A DNA stretch of 64,000 bases from CAVYUC01 sp963771595 (GCA_963771595.1 CAVYUC010000028.1:186001-250000); one strand, 5' to 3'. Positions 8,076 through 17,546 are shown, counted from the stretch's first letter. Notes: a model not told the origin generated them from the sequence alone. Translations and numbers: made by a program.

Positions 8076-9271
8076 GTGATCAAAATAGCTGCAACATATA
8101 TTTTCCCGGGAAACCGCCCACCCCTTAAAAATGGAATACTTATTTGCGAAAACGATGGCAGGATTGTGGAAGTTGTTGATACCGGAGGTAAAATTACTGA
8201 ACAGGAAAACCTTGAATATTACAGCGGGATTCTGGTTCCCGGTTTTATTAATACCCATTGTCACCTCGAGTTGTCATTCCTGAAAAACAAAATTGCTGAA
8301 AAAAAAGGAATCGGGAATTTTATTGGCGAAATCAACCGTTTGCGAAACATCGAAACAGAAAAGGCCGAACCGGAAATGCAGATAGCCGATCGCAGGATGT
8401 GGGCCTCAGGAATAGCAGCAGTTGGCGATATTTCAAATTCAGCCCTTTCGATTGAAACAAAAAAGAACAGTAAAATTTATTACCACACTTTCGTTGAGGC
8501 ATTTGGTTTCCATCCGGCCCGGACCGAAAGGGCCATTGATTTGGCGCAATTTGTCTTACGCAGGTTTCGCGAAAATGGACTAAATGCTTCCCTTGTTCCG
8601 CATTCGGCCTACTCAGTTTCACAACCGCTTTTTGAGAAAATCAGGAAAATTGCAGCGACTGAAAACAGCATTTTATCTTTTCACAACCAGGAAAGTAATG
8701 CAGAAAAACAGTTTTACACTGATGGCACCGGACCAATTGCCAACCACCTTCAGCAAAATCTTAATATTGATATTTCGCACTGGAAACCGACTGGTAAAAG
8801 CTCTCTGGATTCGGTACTTTCATTTTTACCTCAGGAAAATCCACTATTGTTGATACACAACACGTTCACGGAAAAGCCCGACATCGATGAACTAAAAAAA
8901 TACCGCCATCTGGAAAATACCTTTTTTGTATTGTGTCCCAATTCAAATTTATACATCGAAAACCACTTTCCGCCGGTTGAATTGTTTCGAGAAGAAAAAC
9001 TGAACATTTGCCTTGGAACTGACAGTCTGGCTTCGAATCACAACCTTTCGATACTGGATGAAATGAGAACATTGCAGTTAAATTTCCCGGAAATCGAACT
9101 GGAAGAAATAATTGCACTGGGGATGCATAAATGGTGCACAGGCACTGGGAATCAATGATGAATTCGGAAGTTTCGGGCCGGGTAAAAACCCGGAGTGTGA
9201 ACCTGATTACCGGAATAGACTTTAAAAAGATGAAACTGACGGAAAAAAGCCGGGTTAAAAGATTACTCTAA
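8076..9271 (+). pseudogene. Metal-dependent amidohydrolase, frameshifted near the C-terminus
   Basis: Cytosine-deaminase/TRZ-ATZ-type amidohydrolase with a GTG start at 8076. Seen: LVPGFINTHCHLELSF metal site (HxH), PHSAYSVS, HNQESNAE, and GTDSLASNHNLSIL carrying the catalytic Asp. The reading frame breaks twice near its end. The uninterrupted frame stops at 9158 in a non-family tail. Dropping one A from the run at 9129-9131 opens NGAQALGINDEFGSFGPGK, and dropping one A from the run at 9183-9187 then opens VNLITGIDFKKMKLTEKS to a stop at 9269-9271. Both shifts sit in A runs. They are either sequencing/assembly errors, so the gene is intact, or a recently broken gene. The catalytic domain itself is complete. 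Confidence 0.75.
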
Positions 9272-9338
9272 TAGTAGAGCCCTCATCCTGCTAATTAAAA
9301 TTTCCTTTTTCGTTAAGTGTAAATCTGATCCATAAAAT

Positions 9339-9346
9339 TATCTTTG
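9339..9346 (+). promoter_or_regulatory. -7 promoter element of the radical SAM gene
   Basis: TATCTTTG, an exact TAnnTTTG match, 16 bases before the ATG at 9363. There is no clear TTG partner. Confidence 0.45.
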
Positions 9347-9362
9347 CCCAACAATTTCAGGC

Positions 9363-10142
9363 ATGGGAACATTTCTTTTCGATAAAATAATTTTTGGCCC
9401 GGTAAAAAGCAGGAGACTGGGTATCTCTCTGGGAATAAATCTTTTACCCACCGATGTAAAATTATGCTCATTCGACTGTGTTTATTGCGAATGTGGCTGG
9501 ACTCCCCGAAAATATGAAGAAAAAGTAAAGCTCCCGTCCCGGACAGAGGTGAAGGAAAACCTGGAAGAAAAGCTAAAACAAATGACTGCTAAAAGCCAGT
9601 TGCCAGATGTAATTACTTTTGCAGGAAACGGAGAACCAACCCTTCACCCTGACTTTGCAGGAATAATAGACGACACCATTGAATTGCGCAACCGGCTTTC
9701 ACCAAAAGCAAGAATTGCGGTGTTATCGAATGCCACCACATTGCACAAAAAAAATGTATTCACTGCTTTGCTTAAAGTGGAAGACAATATCCAGAAACTG
9801 GATTCTGCATTTGAGGAAACAATACAGATATTGGACTGCCCCCGTTCAGGTTTCGATTTAATAAAAACCGTGGAGCAGCTAACCGGGTTCAATGGAAAAG
9901 TAATTATTCAAACCCTCTTTGTGAAGGGAACTTTTAAAGATGCCGAAATTGACAATTCTTCGGACACGGAAGTTTCGGCCTGGATAGAGCTACTCCGGAA
10001 AATAAAACCCGCACAGGTGATGATTTATACCATTGCCCGCGATACCCCCCTGGATACCCTTGAAAAAGTTAACGCCGATAAATTAAACGCCATTGCTGAA
10101 AAAGTTAAAGCGGCTGGTTTCCCTGTTCAGGTTTCCTATTAA
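9363..10142 (+). CDS. Radical SAM protein (COG0731-like)
   Basis: 259 residues. Seen: the cluster-binding motif CSFDCVYC (CX3CX2C) near residue 35, a GNGEPTLHPDF glycine motif near 88 for SAM binding, LSNATTLH, and a C-terminal IYTIARDTP segment. Known: this group is related to the tRNA wyosine enzymes (TYW1/Taw1) but bacterial members lack an assigned reaction. It stands alone with its own promoter. The adjacent ATPase begins about 130 bases later behind a repeat region. Confidence 0.85.
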   Translation: MGTFLFDKIIFGPVKSRRLGISLGINLLPTDVKLCSFDCVYCECGWTPRKYEEKVKLPSRTEVKENLEEKLKQMTAKSQLPDVITFAGNGEPTLHPDFAGIIDDTIELRNRLSPKARIAVLSNATTLHKKNVFTALLKVEDNIQKLDSAFEETIQILDCPRSGFDLIKTVEQLTGFNGKVIIQTLFVKGTFKDAEIDNSSDTEVSAWIELLRKIKPAQVMIYTIARDTPLDTLEKVNADKLNAIAEKVKAAGFPVQVSY

Positions 10143-10208
10143 TTTTGCGGAAAAAGCGTAACGGAAAAAACACAATATGTAAAAATCTTATTTCAAAAGA
10201 GATACATC

Positions 10209-10270
10209 ATATTAATATTTTTAATATTTCTGAAAAAATTGTGTAAATTGCGTTATGTAAAAAACATAAC
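10209..10270. repeat. Operator-like repeats upstream of ATPase copy 1
   Basis: Two perfect 7-5-7 inverted repeats: ATATTAA/TTAATAT at 10209-10227 and GTTATGT/ACATAAC at 10252-10270. The second also overlaps two loosely similar 14-base tandem units at 10239-10252 and 10253-10266. The 10-mer TGTAAATTGC (10242-10251) recurs at the same distance from the ATG in ATPase copy 2. The array ends 3 bases before the ATG at 10274. Inferred: a binding site for self-regulation. Confidence 0.65.
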
Positions 10271-10273
10271 AAA

Positions 10274-11380
10274 ATGAATCCATTCATAATAACAGGATAC
10301 AAAGGACCGGAATACTTTTGTGATCGCCGCGAAGAAACAGAAAAACTAACAACAGCCATACAAAATTCCCGAAATCTCACATTAATTTCGGAAAGGCGTT
10401 TAGGAAAAACTACTCTTTTAAACCATGTTGAAAAACAGTTGAAAGATGACGTTGTTTTTCTTTATGCTGATTTATATCCAACTCAAAATTTGAAGGATTT
10501 CATACAGGTTTTATCCAATAAAATTCTTGAGCAGCTTGAGCCGTTTTCAGATAAAGTGATGCGGAAACTTACAAATTTTTTCAGTGCTTTAAAACCACGA
10601 TTTTCACTTGACCCGTTTACCGGAGCGCCAAATCTTGAACTTTCGGTAATTAATGCTCACGAAACCGAACAATCTGTACATTTAATCTTCGAATATATTC
10701 GACAGTCAGAAAAAAAGATTGCAATTGCATTTGATGAATTTCAACAAATTCAGAATTATCCGGAAAAAAACGTTGAAGCACTTTTGCGTTCCGAAATACA
10801 AAACGATTCGGATACCTGCTATATATTCTCAGGCAGCCACACGCATTTGTTAATTTCTATGTTCAACGAATATTCCCGGCCTTTTTACCAAAGTTCCGAA
10901 ATCATGCAGCTTGGGAAAATCAACAAAACCGAATATGCCGGGTTTATTAAATATAACTTTGGCACCAATAAAAAAACAGTGCCTCATTCAACCGCTGAAC
11001 ATATTTACAATATAAGCAACGGGATCACCTATAATGTCCAGTATCTATGCAACAAGCTCTTTTCGCTCGACGAAAATGAAATTAACAATAAGCTGGCAGA
11101 TGAAATGATTCAGCGCATTTTAAAAGAAAATGAAGTTGTATATTACAATTACCGGGAACTTTTAACAGGGTTGCAATTTACTATACTTAAAGCAGTTGCA
11201 AAAGAAGGAACAGTGGAAAAACCATATTCCAATGCGTTTATAAACAAGTATGGATTGGGTTCAACCAGTTCTGTTAAAACAGCAATTGAAACTCTTACCA
11301 AAAAAGGAATGCTTATTTTTAATCCATCACTAAGAGTAACTGACTGGTACTTTTCCCTTTGGCTTTCCGGGCAATTATAA
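10274..11380 (+). CDS. Arch_ATPase/COG1672-type AAA+ (STAND) ATPase, copy 1
   Basis: 368 residues. Seen: the N-terminal signature GYKGPEYFCDRREETEKL, a divergent P-loop SERRLGKTTLL near residue 42, Walker B with the family DEFQ box (IAFDEFQQIQNY) near 155, the sensor segment IFSGSHTHLLISMF, and a C-terminal winged-helix region (LQFTILKAVAKEG ... SSVKTAIETLTKKGMLIF). Known: COG1672/PF01637 ATPases belong to the STAND class, switch-like NTPases that often act in signalling or defence; bacterial examples are mostly uncharacterised. Two paralogues occur at 40001 and 61667. Repeats lie directly upstream. The 3' end overlaps the convergent DUF2147 gene by 6 bases. Function unknown. Confidence 0.88.
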   Translation: MNPFIITGYKGPEYFCDRREETEKLTTAIQNSRNLTLISERRLGKTTLLNHVEKQLKDDVVFLYADLYPTQNLKDFIQVLSNKILEQLEPFSDKVMRKLTNFFSALKPRFSLDPFTGAPNLELSVINAHETEQSVHLIFEYIRQSEKKIAIAFDEFQQIQNYPEKNVEALLRSEIQNDSDTCYIFSGSHTHLLISMFNEYSRPFYQSSEIMQLGKINKTEYAGFIKYNFGTNKKTVPHSTAEHIYNISNGITYNVQYLCNKLFSLDENEINNKLADEMIQRILKENEVVYYNYRELLTGLQFTILKAVAKEGTVEKPYSNAFINKYGLGSTSSVKTAIETLTKKGMLIFNPSLRVTDWYFSLWLSGQL

Positions 11381-11818
11381 TGTAGTTCTGTACCACTCTG
11401 AGCTGCGGCCCAGCCAGCGGATTCCCGCAACATAACCCTTTAATTTCAACAAATCATCATTTTCGAGCCAGGCGTAGCAATCGTAAGTCTTACCCGATTT
11501 TGGATCGTAAATTTTTCCGTCCTGCCATTCTTTATCATTTGCATCATATTCGAAACCCGATAAAATCTGTAACCCCACCACCGAACGATCACGCAGCGCC
11601 GGATCAGGATTTTCCTTGTCTTTTGGCGGCTCACCATTTTCATATTTTTCGGGGATCATGTAAACGATTGTACCAATATATTTACCGTTTTTCTTCTCAA
11701 CTTTTATCTTGGTCGTTTTTTCATCATTCCACCATACACCGGTTATTTTATCGGCTCCCTGCGCAAACGCCGCAGCAGCGTATATGCCAAGGAAAAAAAG
11801 TAATGCCAGCTTTTTCAT
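11375..11818 (-). CDS. DUF2147 domain-containing secreted protein
   Basis: 147 residues. Seen: signal peptide KKLALLFFLGIYAAAAFAQ, then the family features ITGVWWNDEKTTKIKV, GKYIGTIVYM, DRSVVGLQILSGFEY, IYDPKSGKTYDCYAWLE and a C-terminal WLGRSSEWYR. Known: DUF2147 proteins are small periplasmic beta-barrel-like proteins of unknown role, sometimes near stress genes. Its last codons overlap the end of the convergent ATPase gene. Confidence 0.9.
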   Translation of the reverse strand: MKKLALLFFLGIYAAAAFAQGADKITGVWWNDEKTTKIKVEKKNGKYIGTIVYMIPEKYENGEPPKDKENPDPALRDRSVVGLQILSGFEYDANDKEWQDGKIYDPKSGKTYDCYAWLENDDLLKLKGYVAGIRWLGRSSEWYRTTL

Positions 11819-12125
11819 TTTTTTCTATTTTTTGATTTGTAATTTTATGTAAGCCAAATATATAAAGTTTGAAAATTGATTACATAAAATTCATCATCTT
11901 TTTTATCGGACTGAAATTAAAACGTATAAATAAACTTGAAATCTATCTCGATCAAACGCAGCTTTACCTGACAAATCAATATCATTCCGACTTGTTTACC
12001 AGGGATAATGTGGAATTGCATTCGCGTTTCAACATGAAGCTGTACCTCAAAGTCATTAATCCCCGAAAAACCAACCCTGCCGAAACCAAGTAGTTCTTTT
12101 TTTGTTGTAAAACATAAATCGAAGT
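11819..12125. other. 307-base gap with no convincing gene
   Basis: A 74-codon frame on the plus strand starts with TTG and has no recognisable family. On the minus strand two overlapping frames joined by a shift read like the tail of an outer-membrane barrel (SGKAAFDRDRFQVYLYV). This could be a decayed fragment, but support is weak. Confidence 0.25.
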
Positions 12126-13013
12126 ATGGAGAACCGAAAAAAAGATTCCCCACCTCCCATTTACGTTGTATCAGGTGGCCGTGGTTTGGCCGGAAACAAC
12201 ATGGTACAATCGCTTTTAATTCAATATCCCGACAATGGAATACCTGTAATTATTGTGCCGAATGTTTCGGATGAAGACGAGATTTTTGATGTGGTAATGA
12301 AAGCAAAAGCCGATGGTGGTTTAATTTCACATACCATGGTAAATCCGGATTTACGTAAGATTATCAACGATCTTTGTGCCGAATTCGGAGTACGAAAAGT
12401 GGATTTTATGGGCGAACTTGCCAATCATCTGGATAAGGTGCTGGAAGTGGAACCATTGAAACATCCGGGTTTATACCGCGAAATTAACCAGCAGTATTTT
12501 GAACGCATTGAATCAATTGAATATACCCTTTCACATGATGACGGCATGAGCCCGGAGCGTTTGCAGCGAGCGGAAATTATTCTTACCGGCGTTTCACGTG
12601 CCGGCAAAACACCACTTAGTGTTTATCTTGCAATGTATGGCTGGAAAGTAGCCAATGTTCCTTTGGTTCATGGAATCCAACCCCCAAAGGAATTGTTTGA
12701 AGTTGATCCGCAACGTGTTTTTGGATTGCATATTAGCGTAAACCAGCTCATTACACACCGTAAAAAAAGGCTTCTAAGCTGGAACAATTACCAGAATGAA
12801 AAGTACATTGATGAAAGAACGGTGAAAGAGGAAATTCGAAATGCCATGTTTATTTTCGACCGCGGTGGATTCACTGTATTGAATGTAACAAACAAACCTA
12901 TTGAAAGTACTGCCAACGAAATTTTAAATATCATGTCGAAACGGTTTTCGTACGGCGGACGAAAATTAGTTTCTCCATACAAAGGATCCAATGAAAATCC
13001 CCTTCCTGAATAG
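12126..13013 (+). CDS. Kinase/pyrophosphorylase (PEP synthase or PPDK regulatory protein)
   Basis: 295 residues of the PF03618 (DUF299) family, bifunctional enzymes that inactivate PEP synthetase or pyruvate phosphate dikinase by ADP-dependent phosphorylation and reactivate them by phosphate-dependent removal. Seen: YVVSGGRGLAGNNM at the start, FMGELANHLDKV, and the diagnostic P-loop-like GVSRAGKTPLSVYLA near residue 157, then NVPLVHGIQPP. The length is slightly over the usual 270. Neither target enzyme is in the window, so which one it controls cannot be told. Confidence 0.92.
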   Translation: MENRKKDSPPPIYVVSGGRGLAGNNMVQSLLIQYPDNGIPVIIVPNVSDEDEIFDVVMKAKADGGLISHTMVNPDLRKIINDLCAEFGVRKVDFMGELANHLDKVLEVEPLKHPGLYREINQQYFERIESIEYTLSHDDGMSPERLQRAEIILTGVSRAGKTPLSVYLAMYGWKVANVPLVHGIQPPKELFEVDPQRVFGLHISVNQLITHRKKRLLSWNNYQNEKYIDERTVKEEIRNAMFIFDRGGFTVLNVTNKPIESTANEILNIMSKRFSYGGRKLVSPYKGSNENPLPE

Positions 13014-13079
13014 CTTAAAAGCATTAAAAAGCTTGTTTTGATTGAATTTCGTCTGTTATGAACTTTATAATAAATCCCT

Positions 13080-13087
13080 TAACTTTG
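13080..13087 (+). promoter_or_regulatory. -7 promoter element of the MscS gene
   Basis: TAACTTTG matches TAnnTTTG; the gene starts 41 bases downstream. There is no good TTG -33 box. Confidence 0.4.
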
Positions 13088-13127
13088 TCACCGAAAATAA
13101 ACATTTGTTAATTTAAATTTATTTAAA

Positions 13128-14066
13128 ATGGAAACCATTTTTACCACCGATTTTTGGGAAACTTTTACAGCCAGTTTAATGCATTGGATAGTTACCGAAC
13201 TTCCGGCAATAATTATTCTGATAATTATTTTTATAATTGCCTTACGACTAAGCTTTTACATGATTAATAAACTGAAAAAAATTGTTGCCAAACGTACCGT
13301 TAACAAAACCGACGAACCTAATCTGGAAGTAGAAAAAAGGCTGAATACATTAATGGGCATTGTTAAAACTATTGTGGCCATTGTTTTATGGTCGGTTTTT
13401 ATCATGATATTCCTGAAAAAAATAAATATCGACATTGCCCCCTTGCTTGCCGGTGCAGGTATTATAGGATTGGCCGTTGGATTTGGCGCCCAGGAACTTG
13501 TCCGCGATTTTATCAGCGGTTTCTTTATCCTTTTCGAAAACCAGATACGCACCGGTGATGTGGCAATAATTAACGGAACCGGCGGTCTTGTTGAGAAAAT
13601 TGAATTGCGCACAATCACTCTCCGCGATATGTCGGGCGTAGTTCATATTTTTCAAAACGGAAAAATAAACTCCATTTCCAATATGACCAAAGAGTGGTCG
13701 GCAATGGTTTTCGACATTGGTGTTGCGTACAAGGAAGATTTAAACCAGGTAATGAAACTGATGAAACAGGTAGCCGATGAAATGATGGAAGAAGAAGACT
13801 ACAAATTAAAAATACTTGAACCCATGGAAATATTTGGCCTTGACAGTTTTGGCGACAGTGCACTTGTTGTAAAAGGCCGCATAAAAACAAAACCTATTCA
13901 GCAATGGTCAGTTGGTCGCGAATATCGGAAACGATTAAAAGAAGTTTTCGACAAAAACCGTATTGAAATTCCATTCCCGCATCAAACCATTTACTGGGGC
14001 GAAGAAATTGAACCATTGAAATTAACAATGGAAGAGGCAGATAAAAAAGCCAAAAAAGCCAAATAA
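13128..14066 (+). CDS. Small-conductance mechanosensitive channel, MscS family
   Basis: 312 residues. Inner-membrane tension-gated channel that releases solutes on osmotic downshock. Seen: transmembrane segments at about 22-45 and 76-95, the pore-lining TM3 with the alternating small-residue pattern LLAGAGIIGLAVGFGAQELVRDF near 103-125, then the beta domain (ENQIRTGDVAIINGTGGLVEKIELRTI) and a C-terminal alpha/beta domain ending in a Lys-rich tail. The length is near that of the E. coli protein. It appears monocistronic. Confidence 0.95.
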   Translation: METIFTTDFWETFTASLMHWIVTELPAIIILIIIFIIALRLSFYMINKLKKIVAKRTVNKTDEPNLEVEKRLNTLMGIVKTIVAIVLWSVFIMIFLKKINIDIAPLLAGAGIIGLAVGFGAQELVRDFISGFFILFENQIRTGDVAIINGTGGLVEKIELRTITLRDMSGVVHIFQNGKINSISNMTKEWSAMVFDIGVAYKEDLNQVMKLMKQVADEMMEEEDYKLKILEPMEIFGLDSFGDSALVVKGRIKTKPIQQWSVGREYRKRLKEVFDKNRIEIPFPHQTIYWGEEIEPLKLTMEEADKKAKKAK

Positions 14067-14276
14067 CGGCTGTTTTTTCAACTGTTGCAGATTTTCCACA
14101 ATTCCGTAAGTAAACCAGTTCATTTGCTAAAAAAGGTTTTGCCGTTACATTTAGCTAAATTCCGGTGCAATAATAGAATATGGGTTTTTGCCAATGTACG
14201 TTTCCGAAACTTAAAACTGGCATTAACTTTGTTTAACATTTTTTTACAATCATAAATTAACTTTAAAATAATAGTC

Positions 14277-14822
14277 ATGAAAACATTAACAGGAATAATT
14301 TTAATTTTTGCAGTTGCCCTTTTAAGTTCGTGCGAAGGACCAATGGGGCCGCGGGGACCAGAAGGTCCGGAAGGTGCGCCCGGTGATTCATTTATTGGCA
14401 ATATTTTTGAAATAGAAGATGATTTTACGCCTGACAACAATTATCAGCTGTATTTCGAATTTCCATCTTCCGTAACTATTTATGATACCGATGTTGTGCT
14501 GGTTTACATCCTTTGGGAACAGGCAACCGACAACAATAACAATCCGCTGGATGTGTGGCGGCTTTTGCCACAAACCGTTGTTTTGGATGAAGGTGTCCTT
14601 CAGTACAATTATGATTACACTGTTGCCGATGTCCAGATTTTCCTGGAAGGAACTGTTCCGTTTAACACGTTGCTTCCGGCCGAAACCGATAACCAGGTTT
14701 TCCGGATCGCAGTTTTACCAGCTGATTTTGCCAAAAAGAATTCAACGGATATCAGCGACCTGAACCTGTTAATGAAATCGCTGGAAAAAACACCGGATTC
14801 AATTATTAAAATTGAAAAGTAG
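14277..14822 (+). CDS. Lipoprotein with a short collagen-like Gly-X-Y tract
   Basis: 181 residues. Seen: lipobox LLSSC (Cys19) followed at once by GPMGPRGPEGPEGAPGD, five to six Gly-X-Y triplets, then a beta-rich domain (YQLYFEFPSSVTIYDTD, VVLVYILWEQ) and an Asp/Glu-rich C-terminus. Known: short collagen-like stretches directly after the lipid anchor are found in many Bacteroidota lipoproteins. Inferred: the tract is a stalk that holds the C-terminal domain away from the membrane. The function of the domain is not recognised. A strong terminator follows. Confidence 0.8.
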   Translation: MKTLTGIILIFAVALLSSCEGPMGPRGPEGPEGAPGDSFIGNIFEIEDDFTPDNNYQLYFEFPSSVTIYDTDVVLVYILWEQATDNNNNPLDVWRLLPQTVVLDEGVLQYNYDYTVADVQIFLEGTVPFNTLLPAETDNQVFRIAVLPADFAKKNSTDISDLNLLMKSLEKTPDSIIKIEK

Positions 14823-14842
14823 AATGGTTAAAATATACCATC

Positions 14843-14877
14843 AAAAAAACAGGAAGTACTTCATTTCCTGTTTTTTT
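14843..14877. terminator. Bidirectional intrinsic terminator
   Basis: Stem AAACAGGAA / TTCCTGTTT extended by A/T pairs, with a T run on the plus strand and an A run that serves the minus strand. It separates the collagen-like gene from the convergent DUF4252 gene. Confidence 0.85.
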
Positions 14878-14947
14878 ATTATTCAGAACAAATCATTTAT
14901 TTTCAATTAATTGCTACAATTTCAGGTATATAAAACGAGATTTGCCA

Positions 14948-15442
14948 CTATTTCTTATCCGAAAAACTTCTGCCGGTTTCCCGGAGTTTATCCAAATCAT
15001 TTACGGTAAAATTCCCGTAAAATGAAACCACAAAACTCATCCGACTTTCTTCCTGATTAGCAATAAAAAGATGACATTCTGAAAAATGCTTCTTTTTTCC
15101 AAGCAGCCGGATTTCAGTATCGTTGTCTTTATTTTCAGTATATTTTTTATAGCGCCGGGGAAGCATTTTAACCGCTTTTTTGCAAAATTCAGCGCCACTT
15201 AAATTTCCTTTTTCCGGATTGTACATCATAAACCTGACCTGGTACAAATCGCCGGTAACTTTCTTTTCATCGCCATTTTCGCCTAAATCAATATTTACTG
15301 CATCAATCATGTTTTTAGCAAACGAAAAGTCTGCAACTCCCTCTTCCCCTGATAATTTCTGATACATTTTATCTGATTTACTTTGGCCATTTACCAGAAA
15401 TACCATAAAAACCAGTGCGAAAATTGTTGCTGCTTTTTTCAT
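14948..15442 (-). CDS. DUF4252 domain-containing secreted protein
   Basis: 164 residues. Seen: signal peptide AATIFALVFMVFLVNGQ, then VADFSFAKNMIDAVNIDLG, YQVRFMMYN and the terminal SFVVSFYGNFTVNDLDKL. Known: DUF4252 proteins are small exported Bacteroidota proteins, often located with sigma-factor or stress operons, with unknown function. It lies 90 bases downstream of the PspC gene in the same direction and is probably the last gene of that operon. Confidence 0.85.
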   Translation of the reverse strand: MKKAATIFALVFMVFLVNGQSKSDKMYQKLSGEEGVADFSFAKNMIDAVNIDLGENGDEKKVTGDLYQVRFMMYNPEKGNLSGAEFCKKAVKMLPRRYKKYTENKDNDTEIRLLGKKKHFSECHLFIANQEESRMSFVVSFYGNFTVNDLDKLRETGRSFSDKK

Positions 15443-15532
15443 TTTGTTATGTGTTTACTATTTTTTCTAAAAAAAAGAATTCCTGCTGAAGATTTACCCT
15501 CAACAGGAATTAACGTCAATATTGCTGTTTAA

Positions 15533-17119
15533 TTATTCTGTTGTTTCTTCAGGCAGTTCTTTCCGGGTTAATCCATCCGGCTTCATTATCCAGTATTTTC
15601 CTACCATATCGCCATCCCAGGTGTTTGATACATTTTCAATATCATGAATAATTTGAACCAGTTCATTATCCAGATAAACTGCTTTTCCTTCCGGCACTTT
15701 CACGGTAATGTAAACCTCCTGATCGCGCCATTTTTCACCTTCTTTAATTTGAAAATACGGGTCGAACAGTACAGTAGAATCATTCAGAGAGTAATTGTAA
15801 ATTATACTTTCGGTATATTCCTTGGCCGTTTCGCGGGAGCTTCCGCGTGATGCTTTTTTAACCACAACTACAAAATTTTCGGTGCTCGAAGGCTCCACAT
15901 CCAGACGGGGCTGCCCCAGCAGTACTTCGTTACCGTTAATACTTGCCACTTTAAAACCGTCCATATCGAAATCGAAATTGGCATATTCCTCATATTTGTC
16001 TTCGGCCAGTTTCAGGTACAACGTCTGGCAACTGTCGCACGACACGGCAGAACTGCTTGAAATAGACGACTTGCTTTTGTAGTTTCCAAACTGACTTGCC
16101 GACATCACAACAAGTGTAATCAGTGCTATCAGCCACACACCAACCATTGACAAGCCAACTGCCGTATTGTTTGATTTGTAGCGGAAAACCAGTTTTGTGC
16201 CAATGTAAATCATGGCAAGCAACGGAATTCCGGCTAAAAGACCGACTAAAATCAACCCGAATGTTACCACTCCCGGTTCAACCAAATGATTTAAAAACAG
16301 CGGAAGTTGAATATCGGGTCCCCAAACCAGCGGCCAGTCCTGCACAAACGATTGGCCGATAACCAGCGAAGAAATTGTGGCCAGCAATCCGACAAATCCG
16401 GAAAGAATAAGAAATGCACCAAAAATGACTACAATTATTTTCAGAATTAATTTGGCCAGGCTGTAGGTAACATCGCCGGCACCTTCCATTGTTTTTCTGC
16501 CTTTTGCGTAAGTGTTTGACTGCCGGAATCTTTTGTAGCTTTCCTTAACTTCGTCAACCTCTTCTTTAATCGATTTTTCTATGTTTTTAACAGTTGCTTC
16601 CCGGCCGCGCATTTCGAGGCGCTGCGCTGTTGTTTTTGCTTTTGGAACTGCAATCCAGAGAATAAAATAAGCCAGGATAGCAGCGCCCGTGGTAATAAAT
16701 ACCAAAACCACAAAAATAATCCTCAAAATTACCGGGTCCATGTCAAAGTAGGCTCCCAGACCACCGCAAACACCGCCTAAAACCCGGTGTTCCGGATCGC
16801 GGTAAAGTCTTCTTTTGCGTTTCGTTTCTGCATAAGCAGGTTCTTCATCTTCCTGTTCTTCCAAAAAATCTTCGGGCGTACCCATTATTTCAATTACTTC
16901 ATTAACCGAATCCAGCGTTACAACTTTGTGATCTTCTGCCGTTTTTTCATTGAAAATTTCTGCAATTCTGGCTTCAATATCCGAAAGTATCTCTTTCCCT
17001 TCCTCATCCGATCCGAAATGATTCTTCAGGTTTATCAGGTATTTTTGAAGCACTTCGTATGCATCTTCCTCAATGTGAAAAACTGTACCACTTATATTTA
17101 TCGTGAATGTCTTTTTCAT
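15533..17119 (-). CDS. PspC domain-containing membrane protein
   Basis: 528 residues. Seen: an N-terminal soluble domain (FTINISGTVFHIEEDAYEVL, LSDIEARIAEIFNEK, residues 1-90), the PspC domain with RDPEHRVLGGVCGGLGAYF near 105 and its transmembrane segment to about 155, further membrane segments near 230, 285 and 330, and a C-terminal exported beta domain (about 360-520). Known: PspC proteins sense or counter cytoplasmic membrane stress. This PspC-plus-exported-domain form is common in Bacteroidota. The PadR regulator gene ends 37 bases upstream, so PadR probably controls it. Confidence 0.92.
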   Translation of the reverse strand: MKKTFTINISGTVFHIEEDAYEVLQKYLINLKNHFGSDEEGKEILSDIEARIAEIFNEKTAEDHKVVTLDSVNEVIEIMGTPEDFLEEQEDEEPAYAETKRKRRLYRDPEHRVLGGVCGGLGAYFDMDPVILRIIFVVLVFITTGAAILAYFILWIAVPKAKTTAQRLEMRGREATVKNIEKSIKEEVDEVKESYKRFRQSNTYAKGRKTMEGAGDVTYSLAKLILKIIVVIFGAFLILSGFVGLLATISSLVIGQSFVQDWPLVWGPDIQLPLFLNHLVEPGVVTFGLILVGLLAGIPLLAMIYIGTKLVFRYKSNNTAVGLSMVGVWLIALITLVVMSASQFGNYKSKSSISSSSAVSCDSCQTLYLKLAEDKYEEYANFDFDMDGFKVASINGNEVLLGQPRLDVEPSSTENFVVVVKKASRGSSRETAKEYTESIIYNYSLNDSTVLFDPYFQIKEGEKWRDQEVYITVKVPEGKAVYLDNELVQIIHDIENVSNTWDGDMVGKYWIMKPDGLTRKELPEETTE

Positions 17120-17156
17120 TTTTCTGTTGTTTGTTTCAAATACCGGTTTTTATTTT

Positions 17157-17489
17157 TTATGTCCTGTTGACTCTGATTTTTTCGACTGCATCTACCAATT
17201 CTGCCCACGAAATTTCCAGTTCGTTAAGAAACTTTCTGCCATTATCGGTTAATTCGTAATATTTGCGCGGCGGGCCCTGGGTAGATTCCTCCCAGCGGTA
17301 TCCCAGCAATCCGGCATTTTTAAGTCGGGTAAGCAGCGGATAAAGGGTTCCTTCAACCACAATCATTTTTGATTCTTTCAGGGCTTGAATAATATCGCTG
17401 GCATAAAGCGGTTTGCCGTCGAGAACCAGAAGGATGCAGTACTCCAAAACTCCCTTCCTCATTTGTGCTTTTGTATTTTCTAATTTCAT
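17157..17489 (-). CDS. PadR family transcriptional regulator
   Basis: 110 residues. Seen: winged-helix core starting QMRKGVLEYCILLVLDGKPL, recognition region VVEGTLYPLLTRLKNAGLL and wing STQGPPRKYYELTDNGRKFL, the hallmark of PadR, with a short C-terminal helix for dimerisation. Known: PadR repressors control membrane-stress, efflux and phenolic-acid genes. It is 37 bases ahead of the PspC gene and follows the LExWM-repeat secreted protein gene, so it likely regulates its own operon. Confidence 0.94.
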   Translation of the reverse strand: MKLENTKAQMRKGVLEYCILLVLDGKPLYASDIIQALKESKMIVVEGTLYPLLTRLKNAGLLGYRWEESTQGPPRKYYELTDNGRKFLNELEISWAELVDAVEKIRVNRT

Positions 17490-17546
17490 TCTGGCTTTTT
17501 AATAATTTTTTTACTAATCCTGATTTTGTGCGGTTTTTAAACATCC

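Noticed and set aside
9363..10142. AmrS, the radical SAM partner of the MEMO1-AMMECR1 fusion
   Set aside because: The motif context (CSFDCVYC after SLGINLLPTD) is that of COG0731, not of the AmmeMemoRadiSam enzyme, and the gene is 19 kb away.
11869..12093. 74-codon plus-strand open frame starting with TTG
   Set aside because: No recognisable domain, poor start and competing antisense reading; listed only as part of an unassigned gap.
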